This document shows positions 34,490-42,550 of a stretch of DNA of 64,000 nucleotides, one piece after another (positions within the stretch are counted from its first letter, which is position 1; every line of letters begins with the position of its first letter). The notes beneath the pieces were generated by a model, which worked only from the letters and a program-made list of their open reading frames with translations, was not told where the DNA came from and did not search any database. Origin of the DNA: Robiginitalea myxolifaciens (lineage in GTDB: Bacteria > Bacteroidota > Bacteroidia > Flavobacteriales > Flavobacteriaceae); assembly GCF_900115205.1 (NCBI RefSeq), contig NZ_FOYQ01000002.1, positions 496,001-560,000 on the forward strand, written 5' to 3'. The translations under genes and the position numbers were made by a program.

Positions 34490-37420
34490 CTAATTAATAA
34501 GGGAATCATAAATAGCCTGTTGGATGCGGGTTCGCAGGGCCGAACGCACCAATAAATTGTTCGAGGCAGAGGGGTACGTTCTGTTCGACAAAAACACATA
34601 AACAATCCCTTCATCGGGATCGGCCCAGGTATAGGTCCCGGTAAATCCGCTATGGCCAAAGCTCCGTGGAGACACACATCCACAGGTTGGGCCTTTGTCC
34701 TCTAACTGAGGTTTATCAAAACCAACCCCCCGACGGACTTGCTGCTTACAGAAGTAGCATTTATTGAACTTTTCTATGGTCCGGGACTCCAGAAAACGAT
34801 CCCCGCCATAATAACCTCCCTGCAGGTACATCTGCATGATCTTGGCCACCCCAACGGCATCGCTGAACAAACCCGCGTGTCCTCCTACTCCACCCTGCAT
34901 AGCTGCACCCATGTCGTGTACATAACCGCGAATGGTTTGGTATCGGTAATAATTGTCTTCTTCGGATGGAACAATTACCTCTGGATCAAAACGATTCAGG
35001 GGCAAATAGGTAGTCCGCGAAGCCCCTAGAGGTTCGTATAATTCACTGGCTACCAAATTATTGAGTCGTTTTCCTTTTTGCTTTTCGATGTATTTTTTAA
35101 ACACATAATACGCTACATCGCTGTAGCGATAGCGATTGGATTTAAGGTCCTGACGGGCGATACGGTTGTAGATTGAATCCCGATAGGCATTGGTCAGGTA
35201 AAGCCCTTTGGCTACGGGAATTGAAAAACCTGCTTCCGGCTGCTCCCGATAGAATTCGCGGGAAGGTTTACGATCCTTGCTCAGGGTATCGATGTAAAAA
35301 GCTATCCAGGCAGGTAATCTGCCGTAATGACTCAGGGCCTTGAGCACGGTAACATCCTTTAGTGCTGTTTCTTCAAACTCCGGGAGTAGGGTCGAGAAGG
35401 TATCATTGAGGCGAATCTCCCCGTCTTGCTCCATTTGCATCAATACCGGAAGTGTGGCCAGAATTTTGGTTAGCGAAGCAAGGTCATAAATATCGGACTT
35501 GGCTACAGGTTTTTCCTTTTTGTCGGTGTGGTACCCAAAGGCTTTGTGATAAATCACTTGCCCGTGTCGGGCTATAAGAACCTGGGCTCCCGGATACATT
35601 AGGGAATCCAGGCCGTGATTTACCAGGGTATCTACCTGAGCGAGCAGCGTTCTGTCCATCCCTACCCGTTCCGGCAGGGAATACCCCAGTCGCTGCAATG
35701 CCGGGGTGCTTACACTGGTGCCCACAGGAAATTTGGGATGCGCCGTTACCGGCAGCCTTCCATTTCCAGGAAAGACCCCAAACAGCAATTCCGCTGCCGT
35801 TTCCTGGCCAATAACACTGTTTTGGTAACCCAGAACTAAGGCATCTACACCCCCAAAATCTTCAATATCCCCCAACAAGTAAGGCTTCCCGAAAACAACC
35901 AGCGCTGTATTGGAACTGCGCAGGGCAGCCAAAGAGGCTATCTTTTCACGATCTGCCGCGCTAATCCGATCTTTAGACCAGGGGGAAGCGTTTGATCCAT
36001 GCCATCCTACAACTAACAGATTATACGCTGCCAGGGGCCTGGGACCCTTTATTTCTCCGCTGGCATTGACGCGCAACAGATCAACATCCGCATAAAATCG
36101 CATCCGCTCCAAAAAGGCCTCGTGATCTGCCGGACCGGTTGCCAGATAAGCGATGCGCTTGTTTTCCAGATTGCGAATCGGCAACAGCTGTACCGGGTTT
36201 TTCAGAATGGTTATGGCCTCCTCCATGGCGCGCTCATAGGCCAGGCTGTCTTCGGGCTTATGCAAGTCTTCCTGTATTCCCTCCAGGGCAACCTTAGGTT
36301 TTTTATTCAACCCAACCTTGTACTTGGCCTTCAAAATTCGCTTTACAGAAGTGGCCAGGCGGGTTTCGGATATCATCCCGCTGCGATAAGCTTCCAGGAC
36401 TGCAGCCCAATCGGCCTCCAGGTTGTTGGGCATGAGCAACATGTCGTTTCCTGCCAGAAAGGCCTCCAGCGTTGGATTAAGCGCTTCCTCAAACCCGGTA
36501 GCTCCTTTCATATTGAGTGCATCGGTAAATACAAGGCCCTTATACCCCATCTCTTTCCGCAGAACGCCCTGGATAACACTTTTAGAAAGCGAGGTTGGGC
36601 GTACTTGTGAACCGGTGAGGGCAGGGACATTGAGGTGGGCGATCATTACCGAAGAAAGCCCGCCCGAAATAAGTTTTGGATAGGGATATAGCTCCACACT
36701 GTCTAATCGGGCCCGATCAAAGGGAATGGTAGGTAAGGTGGAATGCGAATCGGCAGCGGTATCCCCGTGTCCCGGAAAATGCTTGGCGCTGGTAAGTACT
36801 CCGGCCCGGTGCATGCCGCGCATAACCTGATAGGCTTGTTTGGTTACCCATTTCGGGTCCTCCCCAAAGGACCGGTTCCCAATGATTGGGTTTGCCGGAT
36901 TAATATTAACATCGGCAACAGGAGCAAAATTAATATGAACCCCCAGACGACGGGCATGCAGCCCCATACGATAACCAATAGTTTCCAGGACGCTGGTATC
37001 CCGGATAGCCCCCAGCGTACTGTTCCAGGGAAAGGCAAAAGTTGAATCCAGGCGCATGGCCAACCCCCATTCCGCATCCTGCCCGATAAGTAATGGTGTT
37101 TTAGATGCTTCCTGAAAGGCATTTGTCATCTGAGCCTGCCGAACCGGACCTCCCCGACTGAATATAATACCACCCAGGTGGTACTCCTTAATGCGTTCTA
37201 TGGCTTTAGCCTCTGCAGCATCCCCCTGGCTGCTTGCCACCATTACCATAAAGAGCTGACCAATGCGTTCCTCGGCACTCATGGCCTCGTACGTGGCATC
37301 AACCCACCGCTGCTGGGCTACACTATCCGGGGCGAGGAAAGGATCCGGAATCGCATTATCCTGACCCCGTGCATTAAGAGAGGAAACGCAAATGAGCAAA
37401 CACAGGACCCAGGTCTTCAT
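34490..37420 (-). CDS. GH3 beta-N-acetylhexosaminidase fused to a serine beta-lactamase-like domain
   Basis: A 976-residue secreted fusion. A signal peptide (1-20) is followed by a GH3 catalytic domain with the NagZ signature KHFPGHGDTAADSHSTLP near 200-217 (His/Asp pair of this family), a GH3 C-terminal domain to about 560, and a class C beta-lactamase/PBP-like domain with SLTK (Ser-x-x-Lys near 685), YSD as the YxN equivalent and FGHSG near the C-terminus. NagZ-like enzymes trim GlcNAc from muropeptides; the second domain may be an esterase or D-amino-peptidase. I chose the ATG at 37420 because it gives a proper signal peptide; the frame extends 186 bases upstream. Confidence 0.92.
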   Translation of the reverse strand: MKTWVLCLLICVSSLNARGQDNAIPDPFLAPDSVAQQRWVDATYEAMSAEERIGQLFMVMVASSQGDAAEAKAIERIKEYHLGGIIFSRGGPVRQAQMTNAFQEASKTPLLIGQDAEWGLAMRLDSTFAFPWNSTLGAIRDTSVLETIGYRMGLHARRLGVHINFAPVADVNINPANPIIGNRSFGEDPKWVTKQAYQVMRGMHRAGVLTSAKHFPGHGDTAADSHSTLPTIPFDRARLDSVELYPYPKLISGGLSSVMIAHLNVPALTGSQVRPTSLSKSVIQGVLRKEMGYKGLVFTDALNMKGATGFEEALNPTLEAFLAGNDMLLMPNNLEADWAAVLEAYRSGMISETRLATSVKRILKAKYKVGLNKKPKVALEGIQEDLHKPEDSLAYERAMEEAITILKNPVQLLPIRNLENKRIAYLATGPADHEAFLERMRFYADVDLLRVNASGEIKGPRPLAAYNLLVVGWHGSNASPWSKDRISAADREKIASLAALRSSNTALVVFGKPYLLGDIEDFGGVDALVLGYQNSVIGQETAAELLFGVFPGNGRLPVTAHPKFPVGTSVSTPALQRLGYSLPERVGMDRTLLAQVDTLVNHGLDSLMYPGAQVLIARHGQVIYHKAFGYHTDKKEKPVAKSDIYDLASLTKILATLPVLMQMEQDGEIRLNDTFSTLLPEFEETALKDVTVLKALSHYGRLPAWIAFYIDTLSKDRKPSREFYREQPEAGFSIPVAKGLYLTNAYRDSIYNRIARQDLKSNRYRYSDVAYYVFKKYIEKQKGKRLNNLVASELYEPLGASRTTYLPLNRFDPEVIVPSEEDNYYRYQTIRGYVHDMGAAMQGGVGGHAGLFSDAVGVAKIMQMYLQGGYYGGDRFLESRTIEKFNKCYFCKQQVRRGVGFDKPQLEDKGPTCGCVSPRSFGHSGFTGTYTWADPDEGIVYVFLSNRTYPSASNNLLVRSALRTRIQQAIYDSLIN

Positions 37421-37475
37421 GGGATGGCCCGTGTTAATTGGATTAAAAACGGATAGTATTGGGTAAAAGTTCACC

Positions 37476-37958
37476 TTAGAAAAACCGTTTATGCCAGCTT
37501 TCGCCAGCGGGAACCTCCCAGTCTTCGAGATACTCCTGCTTGGTGGCCACCAGGTTATTGAACACGACGGTTTTAGCCGAAACAGCTTTGTTTTTTGCCA
37601 TTTCACTGAATTCCTTAAGCGGCTTGTAGGCGATATACTCCCCTTGACGGAAAGTCACGTTCATGCGGTCCAGAAGAATAAGATCCAGGCGTTGTTCCAG
37701 TTCCTGTATAAAACGAACAGAGGCGTCTATGGAACATCCGGAAGCACCGTGCTGGCTCTGGTCCAGACCAATAACAATAAAACGTCGGTAGGGTAATTGG
37801 AATCCTGCTTTTAAAGAGGCGCCGTGGGCAGTCCATAGCTCCAGAAAAGCTTTCATATCGCTTTGCAGCGCTTCGGTTTCAGCTTCGGTAAAGGGCCTGC
37901 TGGCCTGATAGACCCAGATTCTGGAGGAATCCGGGAGTTGATCAAATTCGACTAACAT
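37476..37958 (-). CDS. Uncharacterised conserved Bacteroidota protein
   Basis: A 160-residue soluble protein. It has RIWVYQASRPFTEAE near the start, a central SGCSIDASVRFIQELEQRLDLILLDRMNVTF, and ends WEVPAGESWHKRFF. I recall close relatives across Flavobacteriaceae that are labelled ABC transporter ATPase, but no Walker A, Walker B or signature motif is present, so that name should not be used. A conserved Cys in GCSID could be functional. It lies between an Fe-S oxidoreductase and the GH3 fusion on the same strand. Function unknown. Confidence 0.85.
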   Translation of the reverse strand: MLVEFDQLPDSSRIWVYQASRPFTEAETEALQSDMKAFLELWTAHGASLKAGFQLPYRRFIVIGLDQSQHGASGCSIDASVRFIQELEQRLDLILLDRMNVTFRQGEYIAYKPLKEFSEMAKNKAVSAKTVVFNNLVATKQEYLEDWEVPAGESWHKRFF

Positions 37959-38001
37959 CTCGCTTCATTATAGTTCCCGCCTGTAAATAAAGAGTAAGGC
38001 C

Positions 38002-38793
38002 CTAAAGATCCGCGGCATCGGCCAGGAGTTCTGCCAGGTCCATTACCTTTATGGAGGCTTCTTTTTCTTTGTTTTTTATGCCGTCCGTGAGCATGGTGTT
38101 ACAAAACGGACAGGCAGCTGCTACAACTTCGGGTTGTGTTTCGAGCGCTTGTTCGGTGCGCTCGATATTGACATCCTTGTTACCCGGCTCCGGCTCTTTA
38201 AACATCTGTGCTCCCCCGGCCCCGCAGCAAAGCCCTCGTTGTTTGCAACGTTTCATTTCTACCAGTTCCGCGTCCAGTTTGCGGATCACTTCCCTGGGAG
38301 CTTCATAGACCCCGTTGGCACGGCCCAGGTAGCAAGGGTCGTGATAGGTTACCCGTTTGCCGCGGAAAGTCCCCCCTTCTATCGTGAGCTTACCGGATTT
38401 CACCAAATCGGTGAGTAGCTGGGTATGGTGGAGTACCTGGTAATCCCCTCCTAATTCGGGGTATTCGTTTTTCAGGGTATTGAAACAATGCGGACAGGTT
38501 GTGACGATCCGCTTCACCCCGTACCCATTCATAACCTGGATATTCATCGCAGCCTGCATCTGGAACAGGAATTCGTTCCCCGCCCGCTTGGCCGGATCTC
38601 CGGTGCAACTCTCCTCTGTGCCGAGTACTGCAAAATTCACGCCAGCCTTTTGTAACAACTTCACAAAAGCCTTGGTAATCTTCTTGGCCCGGTCGTCAAA
38701 ACTCCCGGCACATCCCACCCAAAAGAGGATTTCGGGTTCTTGTCCGGCAGCAGTCATTTCGGCCAGGGTAGGTATTTTTGTGGATGACTCCAT
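38002..38793 (-). CDS. Cysteine-rich (CCG domain) Fe-S oxidoreductase subunit
   Basis: A 263-residue protein with two CCG-type domains as in HdrB, GlpC and LutA: WVGCAGSFD near 26-34, CTGDPAKRAG, TTCPHCFNTLKNEYP near 98-112, and a second set GLCCGAGGAQMFKEP near 193-207 and AAACPFCNTMLTDGI near 236-250. These domains bind a 4Fe-4S cluster or similar and take part in thiol-disulfide or quinone-linked electron transfer. The gene lies 7 bases after the membrane Fe-S partner, so the two probably form one complex. Substrate unknown. Confidence 0.88.
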   Translation of the reverse strand: MESSTKIPTLAEMTAAGQEPEILFWVGCAGSFDDRAKKITKAFVKLLQKAGVNFAVLGTEESCTGDPAKRAGNEFLFQMQAAMNIQVMNGYGVKRIVTTCPHCFNTLKNEYPELGGDYQVLHHTQLLTDLVKSGKLTIEGGTFRGKRVTYHDPCYLGRANGVYEAPREVIRKLDAELVEMKRCKQRGLCCGAGGAQMFKEPEPGNKDVNIERTEQALETQPEVVAAACPFCNTMLTDGIKNKEKEASIKVMDLAELLADAADL

Positions 38794-38800
38794 AGTTCAA

Positions 38801-40123
38801 TTACATTTCGTTCTGCCAGTTCAGACGATCCATTTGGTTAAAGGGCCAGGGGGCTCCATTATTTTCGATGTTACCCATCATGACATTGAGTTCCTGGGAG
38901 GCAGCCGACTGCTCCATAACGAGGTAGCGACGCATCTCCAGAATAATAGACATGGGATCAATACTCACCGGGCAAGCCTCAGTACAGGCATTACAAGTAG
39001 TACAGGCCCAAAGTTCTTCCCTGGAAATATAGCCGTCGAGCAGTACTTTCTCCTCCCCTTGAGCGGGTTTACCATCCAATTCCCGGCCTTTGGCTTCCAG
39101 CCGATCCCGCACGTCCATCATAATCTTACGGGGGGAAAGTTTTTTTCCGGTTTGGTTCGCAGGACATTCACTGGTACAGCGTCCGCATTCCGTACATGTA
39201 TAGGCGTTGAGCAATTGTATCCGGCTCAAGTCCTCAACGTCCCGGGCCCCAAAAGTCTCCGGTGGAGGAGCATCTGCAGCGGGTGCCGCAAAAGGATCAG
39301 CAGAAGGATCCATCATCAGGGCCACCTCACGCTTAACAGATTCCAGGTTGGTCATTTCACCTTTGGGCTGCAACTTACCCCAATAGGTATTGGGAAAGGC
39401 CAAAAGGATGTGCAGGTGCTTGGAGTAGTAGAGATAGTTCAGGAAAAAGAGGATTCCCAGGATATGCAGCCACCAGGCGCCGCGTTCCACCAGTATCAAA
39501 GTACTTTCCGACATGCCCGACATAAATTGCGCAATCCAGCCACTCACCGGGAAAGCTCCTGCCTGAGTGTAATGGGCCGCACCCATCTCCTGAAGGCTGT
39601 AATCCGCAGCATTCATGGTCAGAAACAGACACATCAGGACCAACTCAATGTAGAGGATCCAATCGGCATCCTTTTTGGGCCATCCTTTCATTTCAGGTTT
39701 CCAGAAACGGGCCAGTTTAAGCGCATTGCGACGAAGCCAGAAGAGCACGACGGCTACAATCACCAGGAGGGCCAGGATTTCAAAGCTGCCTATGAGTACG
39801 TCGTATACCGGACCCAGGAAAGCAAAAACACGGTGCGTCCCGAAGAGCCCGTCGATGATGATCTCCAGGACTTCAATATTGATGATTACAAAGCCGACAT
39901 AAACAATAACGTGGAGGATTCCGGCAATCGGACGTACAACCATTTTCTGTTGGCCGAGTGCAATGCGGGCCATTTGGCCCCATCGTGCAGCACGGCTGCC
40001 GCCAGGCTCGGTTGGCCTGCCAAGCTTAATGTTGCGTATGAGTTTGCGGATATTGCGGGTAAAGTATCCGATCCCCAGAACCAGGGCGACCAGAAACAAC
40101 AGGTTGGGTAAATATGTCATCAT
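38801..40123 (-). CDS. Membrane-bound 4Fe-4S ferredoxin-type oxidoreductase
   Basis: A 440-residue protein with four or five N-terminal membrane helices (1-255) and a C-terminal domain holding two 4Fe-4S motifs: CTECGRCTSECPANQTGKK (about 317-335) and CTTCNACTEACPVSIDP (about 380-396). The layout resembles HdrE/HdrC or NarI-like membrane subunits joined to ferredoxin domains. It would pass electrons between the quinone pool and its CCG-domain partner downstream. The start overlaps the end of the MCE gene by 4 bases. Such pairs are common in flavobacteria but poorly characterised. Confidence 0.88.
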   Translation of the reverse strand: MMTYLPNLLFLVALVLGIGYFTRNIRKLIRNIKLGRPTEPGGSRAARWGQMARIALGQQKMVVRPIAGILHVIVYVGFVIINIEVLEIIIDGLFGTHRVFAFLGPVYDVLIGSFEILALLVIVAVVLFWLRRNALKLARFWKPEMKGWPKKDADWILYIELVLMCLFLTMNAADYSLQEMGAAHYTQAGAFPVSGWIAQFMSGMSESTLILVERGAWWLHILGILFFLNYLYYSKHLHILLAFPNTYWGKLQPKGEMTNLESVKREVALMMDPSADPFAAPAADAPPPETFGARDVEDLSRIQLLNAYTCTECGRCTSECPANQTGKKLSPRKIMMDVRDRLEAKGRELDGKPAQGEEKVLLDGYISREELWACTTCNACTEACPVSIDPMSIILEMRRYLVMEQSAASQELNVMMGNIENNGAPWPFNQMDRLNWQNEM

Positions 40124-41088
40124 TGAGGAGACTGGTTTTCCGCCGGATCATTCTCTGGAACCGTATATTCCTTTTGTTTCTTACCAAAAACAGAGACATT
40201 GACATAGCGCTTAGGATTCAGGCGGAAATCCTGAAGCAATAGATCCAGCTCCCGGGAAGCATTGGCCAGGTTTTCATACAAGGCCTCATCCTGCATGAGT
40301 TTCCCCATTGTGCCTTCCCCCTGCTCCATTTTAGACATGACCGCATTAAGGCTTGACAGGGTAGCTTCCATATTTCGTATCGTCTCGCCGAGCCCGGCTT
40401 CGTTAAGACTATCGGAGAGTTGGGCAAGGTTGCCCGAAACCTTATTGAAGTTTTTAAGCGTACTGTCTAGCTGGCTTCGGTTCGCCACCAGCAATTCATT
40501 CAAACCATCGGCGCTTTTCTGAAAACTCGCTACCAGCTGATTCAGTCCGCGAATGCTCTGTCGCAAATTTGAACGCGTCCCCTCGTCGAGGACGTCATTA
40601 AAGTGTACCAGCAGGGAATCCGCATTGGTTACGGCACCCTCTACCTTCATCTGCAGCGGACTGAGATTCTGTTGCACCAGTTCGGTGAGTCCCGGTTGGA
40701 TATTCGATGGCAGGGTGTCCCGGTTCTGGGCCATACGATCCTCGTCGAATACCGGTTTAATTTGGATGCCTTTTCCCCCGATAATTCCGGTATCGTATAA
40801 TTCAGCAATACTGTTCCTTGAAAAATCGAAGCCGTCATTTACGGAAAAGGTTACAATGAGTTGCCCGCTGGCATCCTTGAAACGGATATCCTGGACCTTC
40901 CCAACGGCATAGCCATTAATGCTAACTGGCGTGCCAGGCTGAAGCCCACCGACATTGGGATAGACGGCATAGAATATCTTGGAGTCATCAAATAGCGGAG
41001 AGGCTTTCAGGTAGGTGAACCCAAGAATGAATAAAAGGATACCGCCTATGACGATTATTCCGGTCTTAATTTCTCTGGAAAGTTTCAA
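40120..41088 (-). CDS. MCE (MlaD-like) lipid-transport protein
   Basis: A 322-residue protein with an N-terminal membrane anchor (about 11-29) and one MCE domain (about 35-115): IFYAVYPNVGGLQPGTPVSINGYAVGKVQDIRF is diagnostic. A long alpha-helical tail follows to about 300. MlaD-type proteins form hexameric rings that carry phospholipids between membranes. The usual partners mlaE and mlaF are not in this window, so they lie elsewhere. It is encoded 53 bases after the amidase and overlaps the Fe-S gene by 4 bases. Confidence 0.92.
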   Translation of the reverse strand: MKLSREIKTGIIVIGGILLFILGFTYLKASPLFDDSKIFYAVYPNVGGLQPGTPVSINGYAVGKVQDIRFKDASGQLIVTFSVNDGFDFSRNSIAELYDTGIIGGKGIQIKPVFDEDRMAQNRDTLPSNIQPGLTELVQQNLSPLQMKVEGAVTNADSLLVHFNDVLDEGTRSNLRQSIRGLNQLVASFQKSADGLNELLVANRSQLDSTLKNFNKVSGNLAQLSDSLNEAGLGETIRNMEATLSSLNAVMSKMEQGEGTMGKLMQDEALYENLANASRELDLLLQDFRLNPKRYVNVSVFGKKQKEYTVPENDPAENQSPQ

Positions 41089-41141
41089 AAGGCAGCTTTT
41101 ACGTTTCTAACAAAATTAGAAATATTTTATTCAGCGAGAAA

Positions 41142-42536
41142 TTACTCTATCGCATCTTTCAACGGAATGCGAACACCATCCCGATACGCTACAACGTAAG
41201 CGGATGTAAATCCATTACGGACCGCCACTGCCTGTAAGGCTTGCGCCTGATCATATGAAGCCGTATCGCCATATAAAACCCGAAATAAATCCTGGTACTT
41301 TTCCTTACTCAGGGGTTTCAGGCCTTTGTAGTCGAGTGGATTCAAGCTGGGATCCCGACTAACGGCCAACAATTGAACTTTGAAAGTGATTCCGCTTGGC
41401 TGAGCTTCCTCTTTTTCGGGCTGTTTCACCTCAACAGGAGTGTCTTCCACCTGCGGTTTGTCGACAACCTCCTCAGTCTTCGCAGGAATTTCCGCGGCTG
41501 TCTCTTCTGTATTTGCAGGCGCTTTATTTACGGAAGCTTCTTTTACTGGGTCTTCCTTTTGGGGAGCTTCTTCTGCAGGAGCTTCCTTTATGGGAGCTTC
41601 ATCTACCGGAGTTTCGGCAACCGCAGGAGGATCGTTATCGATGATCATAGCCGATTCCGGTAAGGCGCCGGAACGAACACTTTCGCGGTATTCGAGTATT
41701 GCACCTGCTATGGCCTGCCCCATTTCGGCCTGCCCTTTAGCCGAATTCAGGTACTTGCCCTCGTTTTTATTCGTCAGGAAGCCCGTTTCTATCAATACGC
41801 TCGGCATAAAGGTTTGGTGCAAGACGATAAATCCGGCTTGCTTTACCTTGCGATCGTTTCGTCCCAACTTCCCTGTGAATCGGTCTTGCATCAGTTTACC
41901 CAATAGGATACTTTGATCCAGGAATTCCTCCTGCATAATCGTTAATCCTATAACAGATTCGGGGGAATTGATATCGTAGTCGGCATAGCGCGTCTCGTAA
42001 TTATCTTCCAGATAGATCACCGAGTTTTCTTTCTTGGCTATTTCGAAATTCTGCTTGTTGGCATGAAGTCCGAGCACAAAGGTTCCGGCGCCGTGGGCAT
42101 TTGACGTGTGAGAATCGCAGTGGACCGATACGAAAAGATCGGCCTTGGCTTTGTTGGCAATCTCTCCGCGGACGTAGAGGTCAACAAAGGTGTCGTCGTC
42201 GCGGGTGTAGATGACTTTGATCCCGCCCTCACGCTCCAGGGCCTTCCCTACCTCAAGCACAATACTCAGGGCAATGTTTTTTTCCAGATACCCATTTCCC
42301 AGGTTTCCAGGGTCATGGCCGCCATGGCCAGCATCCAGTACAACAGTAAAAGGAGGCTCACCGCTATTCGGCCCGCTTTGCGACCATAGTGTCGGCATGG
42401 ACCAGAGCAGGGAGGCAATGAGAAGAATGATAATCTCACTGCGCCATTTAATTTGGGGGTTTTCTTTCAATTTGGGGCGGGTTAAAATTCTTCTAATTGC
42501 TCCGGCTCGCCAATAAAAATATGTAAGTTTGACCAC
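41142..42536 (-). CDS. N-acetylmuramoyl-L-alanine amidase with proline/alanine linker
   Basis: A 464-residue periplasmic cell-wall hydrolase (Amidase_3). An anchor or signal segment (about 35-52, EIIILLIASLLWSMPTLWS) is followed by the catalytic domain at about 62-290: VVLDAGHGGHDPGN (zinc His), the Glu of YLEKNIAL, SVHCDSH, and VLIETGFLTN. An EAPxx-repeat linker (about 305-325) leads to a C-terminal SPOR-like region (about 390-464). The first possible start is the GTG at 42536, about 15 bases after the predicted transcript start; a TTG at 42470 would give a shorter lead before the signal segment. It releases peptide stems from peptidoglycan. Confidence 0.92.
   Translation of the reverse strand: MVKLTYFYWRAGAIRRILTRPKLKENPQIKWRSEIIILLIASLLWSMPTLWSQSGPNSGEPPFTVVLDAGHGGHDPGNLGNGYLEKNIALSIVLEVGKALEREGGIKVIYTRDDDTFVDLYVRGEIANKAKADLFVSVHCDSHTSNAHGAGTFVLGLHANKQNFEIAKKENSVIYLEDNYETRYADYDINSPESVIGLTIMQEEFLDQSILLGKLMQDRFTGKLGRNDRKVKQAGFIVLHQTFMPSVLIETGFLTNKNEGKYLNSAKGQAEMGQAIAGAILEYRESVRSGALPESAMIIDNDPPAVAETPVDEAPIKEAPAEEAPQKEDPVKEASVNKAPANTEETAAEIPAKTEEVVDKPQVEDTPVEVKQPEKEEAQPSGITFKVQLLAVSRDPSLNPLDYKGLKPLSKEKYQDLFRVLYGDTASYDQAQALQAVAVRNGFTSAYVVAYRDGVRIPLKDAIE
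41563..41622 (-). repeat. 15-base tandem repeat in the amidase linker
   Basis: Four copies with exact 15-base spacing beginning GGAGCTTC at 41563, 41578 and 41593 and GGAGTTTC at 41608 (forward strand). They code EAPxx pentapeptides in a flexible linker. Copy number could vary between strains. Confidence 0.75.
42497..42531 (+). promoter_or_regulatory. Candidate lptD promoter
   Basis: TTG at 42497-42499 and an exact TAAGTTTG (TAnnTTTG) at 42524-42531, with a 24-base spacer, slightly long. Predicted start near 42538, just before the TTG start codons of lptD. The element lies within the coding region of the amidase. Confidence 0.5.
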
Positions 42537-42550
42537 GGAATCCGGAGCTA

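Noticed and set aside
37421-37606. Upstream extension of the GH3 fusion
   Set aside because: It lacks a signal peptide at the start and runs into the preceding gene; the ATG at 37420 gives a proper secretion signal.
38480-40111. Long open frame (543 codons) on the plus strand opposite the Fe-S genes
   Set aside because: It lies antisense to two genes with clear cysteine motifs and shows no domain, signal or composition of a real protein.
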